64,000 nucleotides of DNA from Nocardioidaceae bacterium (lineage in GTDB: Bacteria > Actinomycetota > Actinomycetes > Propionibacteriales > Nocardioidaceae): contig JAUJOE010000004.1 of the NCBI GenBank assembly GCA_030447805.1, positions 16,423-80,422 on the forward strand. Reading direction: 5' to 3'. Shown here piece by piece: positions 25,371-34,500 of this stretch; positions within the stretch are counted from its first letter, which is position 1, and every line of letters starts with the position of its first letter. Position numbers and translations under genes: made by a program. The notes under the pieces were generated by a model. It was not told the origin of the DNA. It searched no databases and worked only from the letters and a program-made list of their open reading frames with translations.

Positions 25371-25565
25371 CCGGCCGCTCCTGCACGTCGTACGCCGTGC
25401 GTGCCGACCGCCGAGGTCAGGGCATAACGAACTCCGGTGCAGATGCCACCAAGCACCCGAGTGTACGGGGTCGACGGTGGCCGGGTCGAACCGAGCACGA
25501 CCATAGTGGTTCGCCGCTCGAGTCTTCCGGAGCGGCGGCCGGTGCCAGGATGCAACGATGAGGAC

Positions 25566-26786
25566 ATGACGCGAAGCCGAGCCGCAGCCGTGCACACTCG
25601 CCGGATCTCAGACCGGGTCGCCAGCATCACCGAGTCGGCCACCTTGGCTGTGGATGCGAAGGCGAAGGAGATGAAGGAAGCCGGGCGGCCGGTCATCAGC
25701 TTCGGCGCCGGCGAGCCGGACTTCGCCACTCCCGACTACATCGTGGCCGCCGCCGCCGAGGCGGTCAGACCCCCGCAACCATCGCTACACACCCACTGGC
25801 GGCCTTCCCGACCTGAAGCAGGCGATCGTCGACAAGACGGTGCGCGACTCGGGTCTCCGCGTCGAACCCAGCCAGGTGCTGGTGACCAACGGCGGCAAGC
25901 AGGCGGTGTACCAGAGCTTCGCCACCTTGCTCGACCCGGGCGATGAGGTGCTGTTGCCGACGCCGTACTGGACGACGTACCCGGAAGCGATCGCGCTGGC
26001 GGGCGGGGTCAGCGTGGAAGTCCTCGCCGATGAGACCCAGCACTACCTGGTGAGTGTCGACCAGCTCGAGGCTGCGCGCACCGAACGCACCAAGGCGCTG
26101 CTGTTCTGCTCGCCGTCGAACCCGACGGGTTCGGTGTATTCGCCCGAGCAGGTCGCCGAGATCGGCAGGTGGGCGGTCGAGCACGGGATCTGGGTGGTCA
26201 CCGACGAAATCTACGAGCACCTGACGTACGGCGACGCGGTGGCGCGGTCGATCGCCGTCGCGACCCCCGAGCTGGCCGACACCTGCGTGGTGCTCAACGG
26301 CGTCGCCAAGACCTACGCGATGACCGGCTGGCGGGTGGGCTGGATGCTCGGGCCGGCCGATGTCATCAAGGCGGCCACGAACCTGCAGTCCCATCTCACC
26401 TCCAACGTCTGCAACATCGCCCAGCGCGCGGCGGTGGCGGCGCGTGTCGGGTGACTGGGCGCGGTGGAGCGGATGCGCGCAACCTTCGACCAGCGCCGTC
26501 GCACGATCGTGAAGATGCTCAACGATGTCGACGGGTTCGAGTGCCCGGAGCCGCTGGGCGCCTTCTACGCCTACCCCAGCGTCAAGGTGCCCTCGGCCGG
26601 GACCTGGGTGGTCGGCGCGCCAACTCCTCGGCGGAGCTGGCCGAGCTCATCCTCGAGCAGGCGGAGGTCGCCGTCGTGCCCGGTGAGGCGTTCGGCAGTC
26701 CGGGCTACCTGCGGTTGTCCTACGCGCTCGGTGACGATGACCTGGTTGAGGGCGTCAGCCGCCTCCAGCGCCTCTTCTCCCGTTGA
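25566..26786 (+). CDS. Aspartate/aromatic-type class I aminotransferase (frameshifted)
   Basis: PLP-dependent aminotransferase, most like actinobacterial AspC-type aspartate transaminases. ATG 25566 follows GATGAGGAC. Landmarks: [61 protein letters not shown] and the Schiff-base lysine in [17 protein letters not shown]. The frame changes near 25772, 26455 and 26615; the last part ([20 protein letters not shown]) ends at 26786. Length ~400 residues is normal. Substrate preference cannot be read from the sequence. Confidence 0.88.
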
Positions 26787-27930
26787 GCCTCCCGCCCGAC
26801 CGGTCTCTCTCGGCGCTGCCGAAGGCTCACCTCCACCTGCATTTCACCGGCTCGATGCGACACCAGAACCGTGCTCGAGCTGGCCGATGAGCAAGGCATC
26901 CGGTTGCCCGAGTCGCTCACCGTCGACTGGCCGCCGACGTTGTCGGCGGCCGACGAGAAGGGCTGGTTCCGGTTCCAGCGGCTCTACGACATCGCCCGTT
27001 CCGTCGTCCGCTCAGAGGCTGCCGTACGGCGACTGGTGCGCGAGGCCGCCGAGGATGACGCCGCCGAGGGCTCCCGCTGGCTGGAGCTGCAGGTCGACCC
27101 GAGCGGGTATGCCAGCTCCTTCGGCGGGATCACCGCCTTCACCGAACTCGTCCTCGACGCGGCCCGCGCCGCCAGCAGGGATACGGGGGTGGAGGTTCGG
27201 CTGGTCATCGCGGCCAACCGCACCCGCCATCCGCTTGACGCTCGAACGCTTGCCAGGTCTCGCCGCGCAGTACGCCGGCCGAGGGGTCGTCGGGTTCGGC
27301 TTGTCCAACGACGAGCGGCGTGGCGACGCGTTGTCGTTCGCCAAGGCGTTCCAGATCGCCGAGCGGGCCGGGCTGCTCGCCGTACCCCACGGCGGTGAGC
27401 TCCGGGGGCCGGACAGTGTCTGGTCATGTCTGCACGGGCTCAAGGCACGGCGGCTCGGCCATGGCGTGCGCTCGGTCGAGGACCCGCAGCTGGTGGCGCA
27501 TCTTGCCGAGGCCGGCGTGACGCTCGAGGTGTGTCCGTCGTCGAACGTCTCGCTCGGGCTCTTCGGCTCGTTGGCCGACGTACCGGTGCGGCAGCTGTTC
27601 GACGCGGGCGTGCCGATCTCGCTGGCGGCCGACGATCCGCTGTTGTTCGGCAGCCGGCTGCTGACCCAGTACGAAGCCGCCCGCACCGTCTACGGGTTCG
27701 GCGACGCCCAGCTGGCTGAGCTGGCCCGGATGTCGGTGCGTGGGTCGGCCGCACCCGACGACGTACGCCGAGAGCTGCTGGCCGACATCGACACCTGGCT
27801 GGCCGCGCCGCCGCGGGTCTCAGCCGAGGGAGCAGCCGACCAGCACGGGCTCGGGCTGCAGCTCGATGCCGAAGCGCGCCAGCACACCGGCGCGGATCTC
27901 GGTGGCGAGCGCCAGCAGGTCCGCCGCTGA
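26783..27930 (+). CDS. add: Adenosine deaminase (frameshifted)
   Basis: Purine salvage: adenosine to inosine. TTG 26783 overlaps the aminotransferase TGA. The zinc/catalytic motifs are [13 protein letters not shown], a HGGEL segment, GHGVRS and [12 protein letters not shown]. Frameshifts near 26862 and 27230 split it. The frame overruns the usual C-terminus (~[10 protein letters not shown]) by about 110 nt into the convergent murB gene, so either the stop was lost to an indel or the genes truly overlap tail to tail. Confidence 0.85.
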
Positions 27931-28852
27931 TGCGCCGCCTCTGTTGGTCAGCGCCAGCGTGTGCTTGCTGGACACTCTCGCGTCGCCGGTGCCATACCCG
28001 CGGCTGAACCCGGCCCGCTCCACGAGCCAGGCCGCGCTGGTCTTGACCCGGCCGTCCGGCTGCTCGAAGGCAGGCGCGCCGGGTGGCACGGCGCCTGGCG
28101 GCACGAACGGGTTCATGAAGAACGACCCGGCGCTCCACGTGTCGTGGTCGGTCTCGTCGAGCACCATCCCCTTGGAGCGGCGCAGCGCGAGGACGGCGGC
28201 GCGGACGTCGCCCGCCGGCACCCGCGCGCCCACCTCGACGCCGAGACGGCGGGCCAGCTCGGCGTACTGGATGGGCGCTCCCAGCGAACCGCGGCGGAAC
28301 CGGAACGTGACAGCCCCGACGACGTAGCGGCCTGGCGTCTGCTTGAAGAGGCTGGTCCGGTAGCCGAACCCGCAGTCCGCACTGGCGAACGTGCGGTGCC
28401 GCCGTTCCAACCGGTCGTAGGCGTGCACCTGGGCGATGGTCTGCGCCACCTCCTGGCCGTACGCGCCGACGTTCTGGATCGGTACGGCGCCCACCGTGCC
28501 CGGGATGCCGGCCAGCGCCTCTACGCCGACCCACCCCTCCGCGACCGCACGCGCCACGAACGCGTCCCAGTCCTCCCCGCCTCCACCGTCACCTCGCCCC
28601 CGTCATGGGCGTCATCGGCTACGGCGATCCCCGACGTAGCGACCCGCACCACGGTGCCGTCGAACCCGGCGTCGGCGACCACGAGGTTGCTCCCCCCGCC
28701 GAGAACCAGAACCGGAGTGCCGAGCTCGTCGAGAGCCGCCACGGCGTCGTACAGCGCCTGGTCGGGTGGTGGCCTCCACGAAGGCTGCCGCCGGCCCGCC
28801 GAGGCGCAGGGTGGTCCAGGCCGGCGAGCCGCTCACCGGCTCTGGTCAGCAC
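27820..28852 (-). CDS. murB: UDP-N-acetylenolpyruvoylglucosamine reductase (frameshifted)
   Basis: FAD enzyme making UDP-MurNAc for peptidoglycan. GTG 28852 overlaps the hadB stop. N-terminal pieces [36 protein letters not shown] and [20 protein letters not shown] belong to the FAD-binding part. The catalytic [10 protein letters not shown] serine segment and the C-terminal Glu in QPEPVLVG are present. Indels near 28780 and 28585 break the frame. Type I-like MurB by the [11 protein letters not shown] segment. Confidence 0.92.
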
Positions 28853-29247
28853 CGCACGGTCGCCTTCGTCATGCCCAGCACCTTCGTGCCGGCGTTGGTG
28901 ACGGTCAGCTCGACCGAGGCGAGGCCGTCCTCGACGCCCGTGACGCGGCCGCTTACGTCGACCTGGGTGCCCTCGTCGTCGTCGGGGACCACCACCGGCT
29001 TGGTGAACCGGGCCCCGAACGACACCACCCTCGCCGGGTCGGCGACCCAGGTGACCAGCGCCTGCCCGGCGAGCGCCAAGGTGTACATGCCGTGGGCGAC
29101 GACGCCCGGCAGGCCGACCGACGTGGCGACCCGGTCGCTCCAGTGGATGGGGTTGAAGTCACCGGACGCGCCGGCGTACCGGATCAGGTCGGCGCGGGTG
29201 ACGACGTACGACTGCGGCTCGAACTCGTGGCCGACGTCCCAGCTCAT
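28846..29247 (-). CDS. (3R)-hydroxyacyl-ACP dehydratase subunit HadB-like (MaoC hot-dog)
   Basis: 133 residues with the hydratase-2 motif YAGASGDFNPIHWSDR (catalytic Asp/His) and GVVAHGMYTLALAGQ. Its start overlaps the HadA-like stop by 4 nt (ATGA). In mycobacteria hadA-hadB forms the FAS-II dehydratase; in other actinobacteria the pair, in the same rpmG/murB context, acts on acyl-CoA or acyl-ACP of uncertain identity. Confidence 0.85.
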   Translation of the reverse strand: MSWDVGHEFEPQSYVVTRADLIRYAGASGDFNPIHWSDRVATSVGLPGVVAHGMYTLALAGQALVTWVADPARVVSFGARFTKPVVVPDDDEGTQVDVSGRVTGVEDGLASVELTVTNAGTKVLGMTKATVRC

Positions 29248-29658
29248 GCGCCACCAGCGCGGTGCACGAGCGTTGCGTACGCCGTGCAGACGTGCTCCCC
29301 GTCGTCGTGGAGTATCTCCGTGCGGGTGCCGATCATGTCCATCCCCGCGGCCGCCCGCAGGGAGTCGATCTGGAGTGTGCCGGTGAGCGTGTCACCAGCT
29401 CGCACCGGTCTGGACTGCTCGAACCGTTGGCCGCCGTGCACGACGTGGCGCAGCTCGATGCCGACCCCTGGCTCGGCCAAGAACTGCGCCATCGCCTGAA
29501 ACGCTACGACGATCGGGAACGTGAGTGGCGCGACGTCGCCGTCCCTCGAAACGGCGCGGACCCGGTCGCCTCGGTGAACTCGCGGATCTTCTCCCGGCTC
29601 ACGGTGTACGGCGCGGTCGGCGCGAAACGCGCCCGGTCAAGGCCGGGTCAAGACCCAT
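29244..29658 (-). CDS. HadA-like MaoC N-terminal-domain dehydratase subunit (frameshifted)
   Basis: Partner of the gene above. Start ATG 29658 (GLDPALTGRV), then in shifted frames APTAPYTVSREKIREFTEAT, VAPLTFPIVVAFQAMAQFL and HVVHGGQRFEQSRPVRAGDT. This follows the HadA/MaoC_N pattern without the catalytic Asp/His pair, which sits in HadB. Indels near 29605 and 29545. Ends in ATGA overlap with hadB. Confidence 0.78.
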
Positions 29659-29681
29659 GACGTGACCGCTACGGCCGGCGG

Positions 29682-29852
29682 TCAGCGGGTCTCGCGGTGC
29701 GGCTGGTGGGTGCGGCAGCGCGGGCAGTACTTCTTCAGCTCGAGCCGGTCTGGGTCGTTGCGCCGGTTCTTGCGCGTGATGTAGTTGCGCTCCTTGCACT
29801 CTGTGCAGGCCAAGGTGATCTTCGGCCGGATCTCGGTGCTCTTGCTGGCCAC
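29682..29852 (-). CDS. rpmG: 50S ribosomal protein L33
   Basis: 56 residues, intact, too short for the supplied ORF list. Begins [20 protein letters not shown] and ends [16 protein letters not shown], with the two CxxC pairs of the zinc-binding (C+) form. GTG start at 29852 preceded by GAGG. Lies between tRNA-Met and hadA. Confidence 0.95.
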   Translation of the reverse strand: MASKSTEIRPKITLACTECKERNYITRKNRRNDPDRLELKKYCPRCRTHQPHRETR

Positions 29853-29928
29853 GGGAAGCCTCGTTTCACAGGTCTCGTCAAGCTGTTCGAATCGTGCTGG
29901 CAGGCGTGCTGCGATGTCGCGTCGGCGG

Positions 29929-30002
29929 TAGCGGGGGCGGGACTTGAACCCGCGACACCACGATTATGAGCCGTGTGCTCTGACCACCTGAGCTACCCCG
30001 CC
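29929..30002 (-). tRNA. tRNA-Met (CAT)
   Basis: 74 nt. Acceptor GGCGGGG/CCCCGCT (first pair G-U), anticodon loop CTCATAA, T loop TTCAAGT. Elongator type is likely because the first pair is formed and the anticodon stem lacks the initiator GGG/CCC run. Confidence 0.95.
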
Positions 30003-30050
30003 GCGGAACCGGACGCCGTACCCAATGCTCAGGCGAGGCTCCGACTCCAG

Positions 30051-30123
30051 AGCCCCAATACGGAATCGAACCGTAGACCTTCTCCTTACCATGGAGACGC
30101 TCTACCGACTGAGCTATTGGGGC
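30051..30123 (-). tRNA. tRNA-Thr (GGT)
   Basis: 73 nt. Acceptor GCCCCAA/TTGGGGC, anticodon stem TCTCC/GGAGA with loop ATGGTAA, T loop TTCGATT. Upstream of tRNA-Met on the same strand, 48 nt apart, so probably cotranscribed. Confidence 0.96.
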
Positions 30124-30135
30124 AAGCGACGTTGA

Positions 30136-30141
30136 AGGATA
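30136..30141 (-). promoter_or_regulatory. Possible -10 box for tRNA-Thr/tRNA-Met
   Basis: TATCCT on the minus strand, 12 nt upstream of the tRNA-Thr 5' end. No clear -35 hexamer at the usual distance. Confidence 0.35.
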
Positions 30142-30162
30142 CACAGCGCCGCGTAGCCACCG

Positions 30163-30546
30163 CTAATCGACGTCGGCGCCAAGGCCCGGCTGCTGATAGA
30201 TGCCCATCAGGTTGCCGGCCGGGTCTGCGAACCACGCGAAGATCTCACTCTCGTCGGGGTCGACGGTTCGAACCACGGTGCCGCCCGCTGCCGTCACACT
30301 GTGCAGCGCGGCGGCAGCGTCGGCGACCATCAGGTAGATCAGCGGCCCTGGCTCGGGCACAGGTTGGCGGTCCAGCCGCCACACCCCGCTCACCTGACCG
30401 ACGCTGTCGTCGAAGGCCGTCGCCCCGTCGCCTCGCTGCCGAATCCTCCAGTTGAAGACCTGCTCGTAGAACCGCGATGACTCTGCAACGTCGGTGGCGG
30501 GGATCTCGATGTAGCAGATCTTCCCGTGGGCATACTCAACTGACAT
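30163..30546 (-). CDS. VOC-superfamily (glyoxalase/bleomycin-resistance fold) protein
   Basis: 127 residues, intact. Begins HGKICYIEIPATDVAESSRF and ends EIFAWFADPAGNLMGIYQQP, matching the paired beta-alpha-beta modules and the terminal 'DPxGNxxGI' motif of the family. These proteins bind a metal and act in detoxification, isomerisation or resistance; the substrate is unknown. It lies downstream of an AraC-type regulator on the same strand, a common pairing. Confidence 0.82.
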   Translation of the reverse strand: MSVEYAHGKICYIEIPATDVAESSRFYEQVFNWRIRQRGDGATAFDDSVGQVSGVWRLDRQPVPEPGPLIYLMVADAAAALHSVTAAGGTVVRTVDPDESEIFAWFADPAGNLMGIYQQPGLGADVD

Positions 30547-30599
30547 GGGTTGCTCTCCTCTTTCGTCCTTCTACTGTTCCGCGCAGCGGTTGGCGGCCG

Positions 30600-31366
30600 A
30601 TAGGAAGAAAGTGGAGCTACAGCGGCTGATGGTTTCCTCGGGGTGACGCCGGCGAGCTCGCCGAAGCGCGTGAACTAGCCGTTTGCCGCGGCGAGTCATA
30701 CCACGGTGTTCCTCGATCCTTCGGATGAACGGCTTACGGCGAGGTGCCGAACTGGTCGACCACACGCACGCGCGAGAACCGCTTGGGAGTCATCCCGACC
30801 TGCTGCTCGAACCGGCGGATGAACGGCTTGGCTGTGGTGCCGAACTGTCGACCACACACCGCTGTCGGTGGAGTTCGACGACAGCCTCGGTCGCCCGGAT
30901 CCGGCTCAGTCGCGTGGGCGAGTTGCTCGACCAGCACCTGCTCGAGCGCGGCCAGCTTCGCCTCCGGAGTTCGTGCATCCAGCACGCGTTCGCACCGCGC
31001 CGCGCCGTCTCGCCCCCAGATCTCGCGCATCGGCATGACCGCGTCGCGCACCGCAGCAGCGGATATGCCAAGGAAGGGTGCTGCCGCGCCGAGCCGGAAG
31101 CCGACAGCGAGCATGCCTCGCTGCGGCCGGGCGGAGACCACGCTGGGTCCGCTACGTGGCCCGACCAGTGACCAACCAGCGACGGAGTGCTCGCGGCCCC
31201 AGTCGTCGTACGTCGAGAAATCGGCGCCGTCGAGCGTCATCAACAGCAGCATGTCGCCGTGGGGATCATCCGCTCACGGTCGTGCGTCAAGGCGTCCTCG
31301 ACGTACTCGGATCGAATCAACGAACGGCGCCAGCGCGGGCGCTTGCGGCCGCCGCGCGACGTACAT
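30600..31366 (-). pseudogene. AraC-family regulator with duplicated C-terminal segment (frameshifted)
   Basis: N-terminus [19 protein letters not shown] from ATG 31366, then in other frames [15 protein letters not shown] and [20 protein letters not shown], then [19 protein letters not shown] and PMREIWGRDGAARCERVLDA. The DNA-binding part reads FGTTAKPFIRRFEQQVGMTP followed by KRFSRVRVVDQ, and then repeats as FGTSPRRKPFIRRIEEHRGM. The duplication plus at least three frame changes suggest it is not functional as written, but indels may be sequence errors. Upstream of the VOC gene. Confidence 0.65.
30722..30857. repeat. Imperfect direct repeat in the AraC HTH region
   Basis: A ~43-bp unit starting CGGATGAACGGCTT and ending CGACCACAC occurs at 30722-30765 and 30816-30857 (the latter one base shorter within TG(G)TCGACC). 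Period about 94 bp. It corresponds to the repeated KPFIRR segment of the regulator. Confidence 0.75.
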
Positions 31367-31437
31367 GTGAGGCGATGCTACGCCGCTGCGAGGCCAGCAC
31401 TTGGGCGGGTTGGACCGTGCGCCTTAGTCTCGCTGTC

Positions 31438-32249
31438 ATGACTTCCGACCCCACCGGCAACCGTCCGTACGCCGCTCGTCCGGTGCGCATCGGCGTACAG
31501 CTGCAACCGCAGCACGGCGAGTACGCCGACATCCGGCGCGCTGCGGCGCAGGCCGAGGAGATGGGAGCCGACATCCTCTTCAACTGGGACCACTTCTTCC
31601 CGCTGCGCGGTGATCCGGAGGGCAAGCACTTCGAGTGCTGGACCATGTTGGGTGCCTGGGCCGAAGCCACCGAGCGGGTCGAGATCGGGGCACTCGTCAC
31701 CTGCAACAGCTACCGCAACCCCGAGCTGCTCGCTGACATGGCCCGCACGGTCGACCACATCAGCGGCGGCCGGCTGATCCTCGGCATCGGCTCCGGCTGG
31801 TTCGAGAAGGACTACGACGAGTACGGCTACGAGTTCGGTACGGCGGGTGGCCGGCTCGATGCCCTCGCTGAGGCGTTGCCGCGCATCACCGCTCGCTGGG
31901 GAAGGCTCAACCCGCCACCCACCCGTGACATCCCCGTGCTGGTCGGCGGTGGCGGAGAGCGCAAGACCCTCCGCATCGTCGCCGAGCACGCCGACATCTG
32001 GCACGGGTTCGGCGACGCCGACACCATCGCGCACAAGCACGACGTGCTCGACGACTGGTGCGCGAAGGCCGGGCGCAACCCCGGAGAGATCGAGCGCTCG
32101 GAACCGGCGACTCCGACCCCGAGAAGACGGGGGCCTCTCTTTACGAGGTCGGGACTCGACTCTTCACGATCGGTGTCGAGGGCCCAGACTTCGATCTGAG
32201 CCTCGCCAGGGACTGGATCGAGTGGCGCGACGAGATGAACGGTTCATGA
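31438..32249 (+). CDS. LLM-class F420-dependent oxidoreductase (frameshifted near the end)
   Basis: Luciferase-like monooxygenase-fold TIM barrel, ~270 residues. Start ATG 31438. Landmarks: [52 protein letters not shown]-like strand ([20 protein letters not shown]), [20 protein letters not shown] and [20 protein letters not shown]. These resemble the F420-using actinobacterial subgroup. One shift near 32100 moves the end into another frame ([20 protein letters not shown]). The stop abuts the convergent tRNA-Tyr. Confidence 0.85.
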
Positions 32250-32334
<85 letters not shown>

Positions 32335-32427
32335 AAGGTCGCTGCGTCCCGCCGCTCGGACGGGCACTCAGCGGACGAAAGAATACCCTAGGTCGACGCG
32401 GCAACCCGCGCTGGAGAAGGAGGACTC

Positions 32428-32922
32428 ATGGCCGGTGACTCATCGTTTGACATCGTCAGCAAGATCGACCAGCAGGAGGTCGACAACGCGCTGAACCAGG
32501 CCGCCCGAGAGATCTCGCAGCGCTTCGACTTCAAGAACACCGGTGCCTCCATCAAGCGGCAGGGCGACGCCGGGGTCGCAGTGAGCGCCAACGCCGACGA
32601 GCGGGCGCTGGCCGTGGTTGACGTGTTCAAGGAGAAGCTGATCAAGCGGGGCCAGTCGCTGAAGATCCTCGACGTCGGCGAGCCGCGGTCGTCGGGCAAG
32701 GAGGTAAAGATCGACATCGCTCTGCGCGAAGGGATCAGCCAGGAGCAGGCGAAGAAGGTCTCCAAGCTGATCCGCGACGAGGGCCCCAAAGGGGTCAAGG
32801 TGCAGGTGCAGGGCGAGGAGCTGCGGGTGAGCAGCAAGAAGCGCGATGACCTCCAGGCCGTTATCGCGCTGGTCAAGGAGCAGGACTACGACTTCGCCGT
32901 CCAGTTCACCAACTACCGCTGA
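32428..32922 (+). CDS. yajQ: YajQ-family nucleotide-binding protein
   Basis: 164 residues, intact. [20 protein letters not shown] at the N-terminus and [13 protein letters not shown] at the C-terminus are diagnostic. The family binds tRNA/nucleotides, and some members bind cyclic di-GMP. Strong Shine-Dalgarno (AGAAGGAGGACTC) before ATG 32428; TACCCT at 32384-32389 may be its -10 box. The last 19 nt including the stop are repeated exactly at 34474-34492, flanking the downstream islet. Confidence 0.96.
   Translation: MAGDSSFDIVSKIDQQEVDNALNQAAREISQRFDFKNTGASIKRQGDAGVAVSANADERALAVVDVFKEKLIKRGQSLKILDVGEPRSSGKEVKIDIALREGISQEQAKKVSKLIRDEGPKGVKVQVQGEELRVSSKKRDDLQAVIALVKEQDYDFAVQFTNYR
32904..32922. 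repeat. 19-bp direct repeat, left copy (yajQ 3' end)
   Basis: Encodes the last codons of yajQ (FTNYR-stop). Identical to 34474-34492; flanking bases differ on both sides. Proposed attachment-site core. Confidence 0.85.
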
Positions 32923-32924
32923 TT

Positions 32925-33150
32925 CGTTTTGCAGCGCGTTGGTGCGCATGGTCGACAGTTCGCACACCGCCGTCACGCGGATCGGGCATCGGCTTGCGTC
33001 CAAGCGCGGCAACTGTGGCTGTGCGACTCGTCGCGCTGGCGTGACGTGGTGCCCGCTGGACGGTGACGACGTCGCAGCCGGCCGCGATCAGGCCGCTTGC
33101 GTAGAAGTGGCGCAGGCGTGAAGGGCATGAACCTCCAGGTCGCCTCGCGA
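32925..33150 (-). pseudogene. C-terminal remnant of a tyrosine recombinase/integrase
   Basis: Minus-strand translation gives GDLEVHALH, then (one or two bases missing) LRHFYASGLIAAGCDVVTVQ, RA-(L/P)-(G/R)-HASATS and a SHSCRAWTQADARS tail resembling the 'TYSHLWPDADDR' end of phage integrases. It includes the family His-x-x-Arg (LRH) box and the region after it. Nothing N-terminal (catalytic Arg I, core-binding domain) is present, because the toxin remnant begins directly upstream. One reading frame stops inside the 19-bp repeat. Confidence 0.72.
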
Positions 33151-33156
33151 TCTATA

Positions 33157-33606
33157 TTACTGGGAGCCGATCACGTCCTGATGCTCGTGTGTGGCGATTG
33201 GGCCGTTCCGACGCGCCTCATCGAGGTCGACGTCGATCTCTCGGCACCTGCCGAGACGGCGAAGCCGCTGCCTGTTCTCGCTGGCTCGGCCCATATGCGC
33301 ACGCTGATGCCGGATGAAGCAGTCGGCCATCGCCTGCGAGGCGAGGTTGCCAGACGTGAGGCAGAAGACGCGCACACCGTGGGCCGAGGCGCCTGGCGTT
33401 CGGCCGTGCGGTACCGATCCGCTCGTCCTTCGCGAGCACGGGCCAGCCTTGCTCACCAGCAATCGAGCCACTCGATATCGACGACCGTCTCGCCGAGGTC
33501 CGTCGTTCAGACAGCGTCACCAACGACCAGCCGTTCTCCCGCAGCAGCGCCGGAACGCGAACCCTGCCGGCGCGGTCGACGAAGAACAGCGGCCGCGACT
33601 GGATCG
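33157..33606 (-). pseudogene. VapC45-like PIN-domain toxin (frameshifted)
   Basis: Fragments in successive frames: FFVDRAGRVRVPALLRENGW, SLVTLSE, IEWLDCW/GEQGWPVLAKDERI, RYRTAERQAL and GVRVFCLTSGNLASQAMADC. Order and motifs match the VapC45/PIN_10-type RNase toxins, with Asp in FFVDR, KDERI and MADC-F positions. Three or more frame changes within 450 nt, no clear initiation codon. Directly follows the antitoxin remnant (33610) as in intact operons. Confidence 0.65.
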
Positions 33607-33609
33607 GCC

Positions 33610-34296
33610 TCAGTTCGTCTTGACGACCTGGCGGACCGCGTCCGACTCGAGGGGATGCCGACTCCTCGGCGACGGACGACCTCGACGGAAGGCGCTGTCC
33701 TCAAGGCGCGCCCCACCGTGGGTGAAGAGCGACGTGTGTCGAACGGCGTACGTCGGCATATCTGTCGACATCGAAGCCGATTGACGACCTTCGCGAAGCC
33801 GTTCCCCCGAACACGATGCGCTGAAGGTGGCCGTCAACGACCGGCACGAAGACCCGCTGTCCGTCTCGGACGACGACCAGTTCGCGAACGGCCTCAGCGT
33901 TATCACCGCCCGTCTTGTCGGCATAGTCGCGGAGGACCTCCGCGCCGTCCGTGAAGACTTCTCGGAGGCCAGCGCATGCTGAACGCCCATCTCGGATTGA
34001 GCCGCTCGAGCGCCGGGCTTACGCGCGGGGGACGCCGTTCAGGCGGATAGCTGCCAGTGCATAGCCCTCCGCAAGCCCAATAAACGGGATCGCCGGACCT
34101 CGCTTGACCCAACTTTCCGACGGCGGTGATAACCGGACCGACCGGCGACCTCGCGCCCCTCGATGACGGAGTGATAGCCGCGCGACCAGTTGCGGAACGT
34201 CGACTGAGAGAGGCCCAGGAAGCGCGACGCCTCGGCCTGCGTGCGGAGCGGTGCGTCGAACTTGTCGACGGCCGACCCGGCTTCGAGAACGGTCAC
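33610..34296 (-). pseudogene. VapB45-like antitoxin with HTH and DUF433-like part (frameshifted)
   Basis: GTG 34296 has a perfect AGGAGG upstream. The N-terminal part reads RTQAEASRFLGLSQSTFRNW then SRGYHS, a helix-turn-helix; later frames give PVITAVGKLGQARSGDPVYW, GVQHALASEK, TDGAEVLRDYADKTGGDNAE, RELVVVRDGQRVFVPVVDGH and FDVDRYAD. This is the domain order of VapB45-type antitoxins. At least four frame changes. The end (QVVKTN-stop at 33610) precedes the toxin. Confidence 0.65.
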
Positions 34297-34473
34297 GGTT
34301 GCCTCCTCTCGTCGGGCAACGATCCGCCGACGCACACCAGGGATCTCAGGCCATTCCCGGGCGCGCCAAGAGATCGAGGAACAGCCGTGATCGACCACCC
34401 CGCGCGTACTCTCACGACCGCCGACTCACGCTCAACCGGCCTTTACCGCGGCTCACCATCGCACCCCGACCCC

Positions 34474-34492
34474 GTTCACCAACTACCGCTGA
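34474..34492. repeat. 19-bp direct repeat, right copy
   Basis: Exact copy of the yajQ 3' end at 32904-32922, located 8 nt upstream of the alcohol dehydrogenase ATG. Between the antitoxin start (34296) and this repeat lie ~180 bp with no gene. Confidence 0.85.
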
Positions 34493-34500
34493 AGCGCCGC

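Larger units (their letters stand above)
32904..34492. mobile_element. Decayed integrative islet at the yajQ 3' end
   Basis: 1551 bp of DNA lie between two perfect copies of GTTCACCAACTACCGCTGA (32904-32922 and 34474-34492). The first copy is the natural end of yajQ; the second sits 8 nt before the next gene's ATG. Inside are the C-terminus of a tyrosine recombinase next to the left repeat and a broken VapBC45-like pair. A 3'-end target, duplicated core and adjacent integrase end are the marks of site-specific integration. The integrase N-terminus is missing, so the element is a remnant. Confidence 0.75.

Noticed and set aside
25260-25386. Extended SecE start at 25386.
   Set aside because: The extension is the translated tRNA-Trp gene; GTG 25260 has a good Shine-Dalgarno.
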